From Gammaproteobacteria bacterium (GTDB taxonomy: Bacteria > Pseudomonadota > Gammaproteobacteria > Eutrophobiales > Eutrophobiaceae), in the NCBI GenBank assembly GCA_003645215.1, contig QNEM01000020.1:1-15017 (forward strand): DNA of 15,017 bases, written 5' to 3'. A program made the translations under genes and the position numbers. Under the pieces are notes generated by a model. The model did not search any database. It was not told the origin of the DNA and saw only the letters and a program-made list of their open reading frames with translations. Below are positions 13,419 through 15,017 of this stretch, one piece after another; within the stretch, counting starts at the first letter, position 1, and every line of letters begins with the position of its first letter.

Positions 13419-13829
13419 TTAAAAAGTGCTCATTTCCTGGGTAATGTATGCTTCAAGTTGTGAGGATCCACTGCCTTCGAAATTGATAAATTTCAAGCCA
13501 TAGGCTACATCCTTATTTTCAGCCTCAGGTAAGGGATTAGTATAAGAAATCCTGCACAGTGCATTTATCCTCATATCCATTTCATATAATTTAAGGCAAA
13601 AAGTAACATCCAGTAGCGGTGAATTTTTCTCGGTAAATTCTTCGTTATCGGGGTTTATTTTCTTTAATGATCCACAATCGGCACGAATTTGTAGCCCATC
13701 AGGTGAAATATCGTGAATTTTGGCTTCCAGATTGTGTATTTTATAGTGGATATTCACGGGAGATTCGAGGACTATCCTCGGATATTCCCGTTTTTCTTCA
13801 ATGTCTTCCTGTGTTACTGACTTGTCCAT
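13419..13829 (-). CDS. PilZ domain protein (c-di-GMP receptor)
   Basis: A 136-residue single-domain cytoplasmic protein. The cyclic di-GMP signature is present: R14-E-Y-P-R18 (RxxxR) in KREYPRIVLESPVNIHY, and D40-I-S-P-D-G45 (DxSxxG) in HDISPDGLQIRA. The remainder forms the beta-barrel, with a VTFCLKL strand, a RINALCRISYT strand and a final YGLKFINFEG. Binding c-di-GMP would couple the second messenger to an unknown partner in motility, adhesion or envelope function. There is no output domain. The start ATG (13829) has AGGA seven bases upstream. A - strand promoter candidate (TTGAAA, 16-18 bp, TATATA/TATATT) and a CRP-type site lie in the divergent region. Confidence 0.88.
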   Translation of the reverse strand: MDKSVTQEDIEEKREYPRIVLESPVNIHYKIHNLEAKIHDISPDGLQIRADCGSLKKINPDNEEFTEKNSPLLDVTFCLKLYEMDMRINALCRISYTNPLPEAENKDVAYGLKFINFEGSGSSQLEAYITQEMSTF

Positions 13830-13861
13830 GCCGTATTCCTGTAATTCGTTATCGCATGCTC

Positions 13862-13891
13862 AATATATAGGCTCAATACCCCTTATTTCAA
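13862..13891 (-). promoter_or_regulatory. Candidate promoter of the PilZ gene
   Basis: Read on the - strand, TTGAAA (13886-13891) is followed after 16 bp by TATATA (13864-13869) or after 18 bp by TATATT (13862-13867). The predicted start is near 13856, about 27 bases before the ATG. Confidence 0.55.
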
Positions 13892-13928
13892 GGAATTGTG
13901 TCACATCTTGGATAAACATTTAGAGTCT

Positions 13929-13946
13929 TTGTGAGGCAGGTCACAA
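13929..13946. promoter_or_regulatory. CRP/Vfr-type binding site
   Basis: TTGTGAGGCAGGTCACAA is a perfect TGTGA-N6-TCACA palindrome. Its centre is 13937.5, about 82 bases upstream of the predicted PilZ start, a spacing in helical phase with class I CRP sites. It could equally serve the divergent DUF4124 gene. A related fragment, TGTGTCACA, lies at 13898-13906. Confidence 0.7.
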
Positions 13947-14057
13947 CATTTCCAGGGCTCCATATCAGCGATATTACCGACCGAATTGCAACTATAAGGT
14001 GATAATTTGTCTATACTTGTGCGTAGGTGGTTTATAACTTTTAAATGTGGTGTTTGT

Positions 14058-14627
14058 ATGTGCTATAGAAACAGAGTGATTTCCTTATTTATCCTGGCAT
14101 CAGGGTGCCTTGGATACCAGAACATCATGGCAAGGACTGTCTATCAATGGACAGATGAAACCGGCAACACTAATTTCAGTGATGTGCCACCTGCCGAATC
14201 TGTTGCAACTGAAACTCATGAATTCAATGTCTATCAGCCGGCCAGCAACAATGTTGATTTACAGGATAATTCAATCATTAATCAAGTTGAACAAATGTCT
14301 AAATGGCGTAGAGATATAGCAGATGAGCGTCTTGCAAAAAGAGAGTTGTATCTTGAGCAAAAACGGTTAGATCAAGAGCTTGAAATAATGAGACAAAATG
14401 AAGCCCTTGCTGCTGAGTCATATTATGAGCCTCAAGGTTATTATTATGCCCCGTCTCAATATCAACAACATCGCCCATATCGCCGCCCATACAATCGCCC
14501 AGAACATCGGCGATATCAACGCCCTGGTATGATTGGTGGTTCCCCTAGACATATTCGTCATAAACCCATTGGCACACCATCGCGCCGACTTTTTCCTCCA
14601 AGAAGATACGGACCTGTACATCTGTAG
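14058..14627 (+). CDS. DUF4124 domain envelope protein with basic proline-rich tail
   Basis: A 189-residue exported protein. After a signal sequence (VISLFILASGCLG; C17 in LASGC might even be a lipobox) comes the DUF4124 motif, RTVYQWTDETGNTNFSDVPP (26-45). The function of this small domain is unknown, but it is widespread in gammaproteobacterial envelope proteins. Residues 75-120 are a charged helix likely to be coiled coil (SKWRRDIADERLAKRELYLE and onward). Residues 122-189 are a tail rich in Tyr, Arg, Pro, His and Gln (YYEPQGYYY, then YRRPYNRP), very basic and probably disordered. I chose ATG 14058. The frame is open to a TTG at 14007, whose extra residues would precede the signal peptide. 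It is divergent from the PilZ gene across the CRP-type site. Confidence 0.78.
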   Translation: MCYRNRVISLFILASGCLGYQNIMARTVYQWTDETGNTNFSDVPPAESVATETHEFNVYQPASNNVDLQDNSIINQVEQMSKWRRDIADERLAKRELYLEQKRLDQELEIMRQNEALAAESYYEPQGYYYAPSQYQQHRPYRRPYNRPEHRRYQRPGMIGGSPRHIRHKPIGTPSRRLFPPRRYGPVHL

Positions 14628-14778
14628 ATTATCAGGGCAGATTGCTAACTCTATCTGCCTGAATGAGTTTGACGAGTTCAATATTGATTATTCAGCTTAC
14701 AATCAGGGATCAGATACTTTTCCAGGGTCAAATTAGCAAAATCAGGAATTAGATATATAGCCTATAGCCTTGTCTACT
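14628..14778. other. Gap after the DUF4124 gene
   Basis: 151 bp without a supported gene or terminator. A + frame ORF that starts at 14533 inside the DUF4124 gene and runs through to 14736 looks spurious. Confidence 0.4.
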
Positions 14779-14934
14779 ATGCATTTACGGGAATTAATCA
14801 TCTTAATCAGCTGCTATTTCATTTATGGTTGCAGTGATTACCCATCAGGTCATGCAGATGGCCTTGAAGGTGCTGAAAAGAAACAGTGGATTGCTATCGG
14901 AAGATCAGAATACCTTGAAGGTTTTTATGCGTGA
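14779..14934 (+). CDS. Small lipoprotein-like ORF with in-frame TGA, open to the window edge
   Basis: ATG 14779 opens a frame with a hydrophobic N-terminus (LRELIILISCYFIYGC), a possible lipobox with C18, then SDYPSGHADGLEGAEKK and RSEYLEGFYA. It stops at TGA 14932-14934 after 51 codons. The same frame then stays open to the end of the window (EAENFQQDWLAENYSDIN and onward), and that stretch looks like a natural continuation. It may be a real small protein ending at the TGA, a gene broken by a nonsense change (for example GGA to TGA), or, least likely, a recoded TGA. I see no clear ribosome-binding site. No family is recognised. The window cuts off whatever follows. Confidence 0.35.
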   Translation: MHLRELIILISCYFIYGCSDYPSGHADGLEGAEKKQWIAIGRSEYLEGFYA

Positions 14935-14937
14935 GAA

Positions 14938-14974
14938 GCTGAAAATTTTCAGCAAGACTGGCTTGCTGAAAATT
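14938..14974. repeat. Overlapping palindromes after the TGA
   Basis: GCTGAAAATTTTCAGC (14938-14953) is a perfect 16-bp palindrome. Its right part also pairs downstream: AATTTTCAGCAAG (14944-14956) with CTTGCTGAAAATT (14962-14974), a 13-bp perfect stem with loop ACTGG. The two folds exclude each other. No T-run follows, so it is not a standard terminator. Confidence 0.65.
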
Positions 14975-15017
14975 ATTCAGATATAAATCAATTGCAGTGT
15001 CCGCTAGTTACCATTCT

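Noticed and set aside
14470..14515. CRISPR-like repetition of ATCGCCCAT-type units
   Set aside because: It lies in the coding sequence of the DUF4124 protein, encodes its Arg/Pro/Tyr-rich tail and has no spacers.
14533..14736. A + strand ORF overlapping the end of the DUF4124 gene
   Set aside because: Half of it lies in another frame of a supported gene, and it has no domain or ribosome-binding site.

Overview
The window looks like a chromosomal segment of an AT-rich gammaproteobacterium. The evidence is a carboxyl-terminal HrpA fragment with the gammaproteobacterial ending, a TrhO (YceA) protein, PurK/PurE, a small gammaproteobacterial-type phasin that implies polyhydroxyalkanoate granules, a Sel1-repeat lipoprotein and a DUF4124 protein. 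I cannot name the genus. I see no tRNA, rRNA, CRISPR array, transposase or phage gene.

Layout on the + strand. The end of hrpA (2-277) is followed by a tightly overlapping three-gene cassette: a Kef/CPA2-type cation/proton antiporter membrane domain (310-1479), a one-span membrane protein of unknown function (1472-1945) and a fusion of a cysteine-free carboxymuconolactone-decarboxylase-like domain with a Rieske [2Fe-2S] domain (1938-2564). A 446-bp non-coding stretch leads to a single-gene phasin unit with a recognisable promoter, a TGC-rich operator candidate and a strong terminator (2946-3399). Next is a probable operon of trhO, a glutathione S-transferase-like protein, an exported cyclophilin, a DHA2-type MFS exporter and an orphan radical SAM protein (3507-8049). 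Several of these, with the exported MsrB encoded opposite (8093-8686), fit a thiol/oxidative-stress and protein-quality theme. A Sel1 lipoprotein and an overlapping NTF2/SnoaL-like protein follow (8836-10288).

On the - strand lies purK-purE (12077 to 10317). The order is the reverse of the familiar purE-purK, and PurE carries a lysine-rich tail. Upstream of purK is an 839-bp gene-poor region. It holds a possible small transcription unit (a TTGACA box, a 31-codon ORF, two small hairpins and a very strong terminator, 12261-12465). Next to it is a GC-richer array of short palindromes (12466-12860) whose stems differ but whose loops repeat a CA-NGGA-TG core. Related single hairpins occur at 2727-2746 and possibly at 13326-13349.

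The right end has a secreted orphan protein (12917-13300), a PilZ c-di-GMP receptor on the - strand (13419-13829) and a divergent DUF4124 envelope protein (14058-14627). Between the last two is a perfect TGTGA-N6-TCACA CRP-type site. The window closes in a small lipoprotein-like ORF with an in-frame TGA followed by a 13-bp stem-loop.

The best candidates for something undescribed are the palindrome array with its conserved loop core, the antiporter/Rieske cassette, the small unit at 12261-12465 and the TGA/stem-loop ORF at the right edge.
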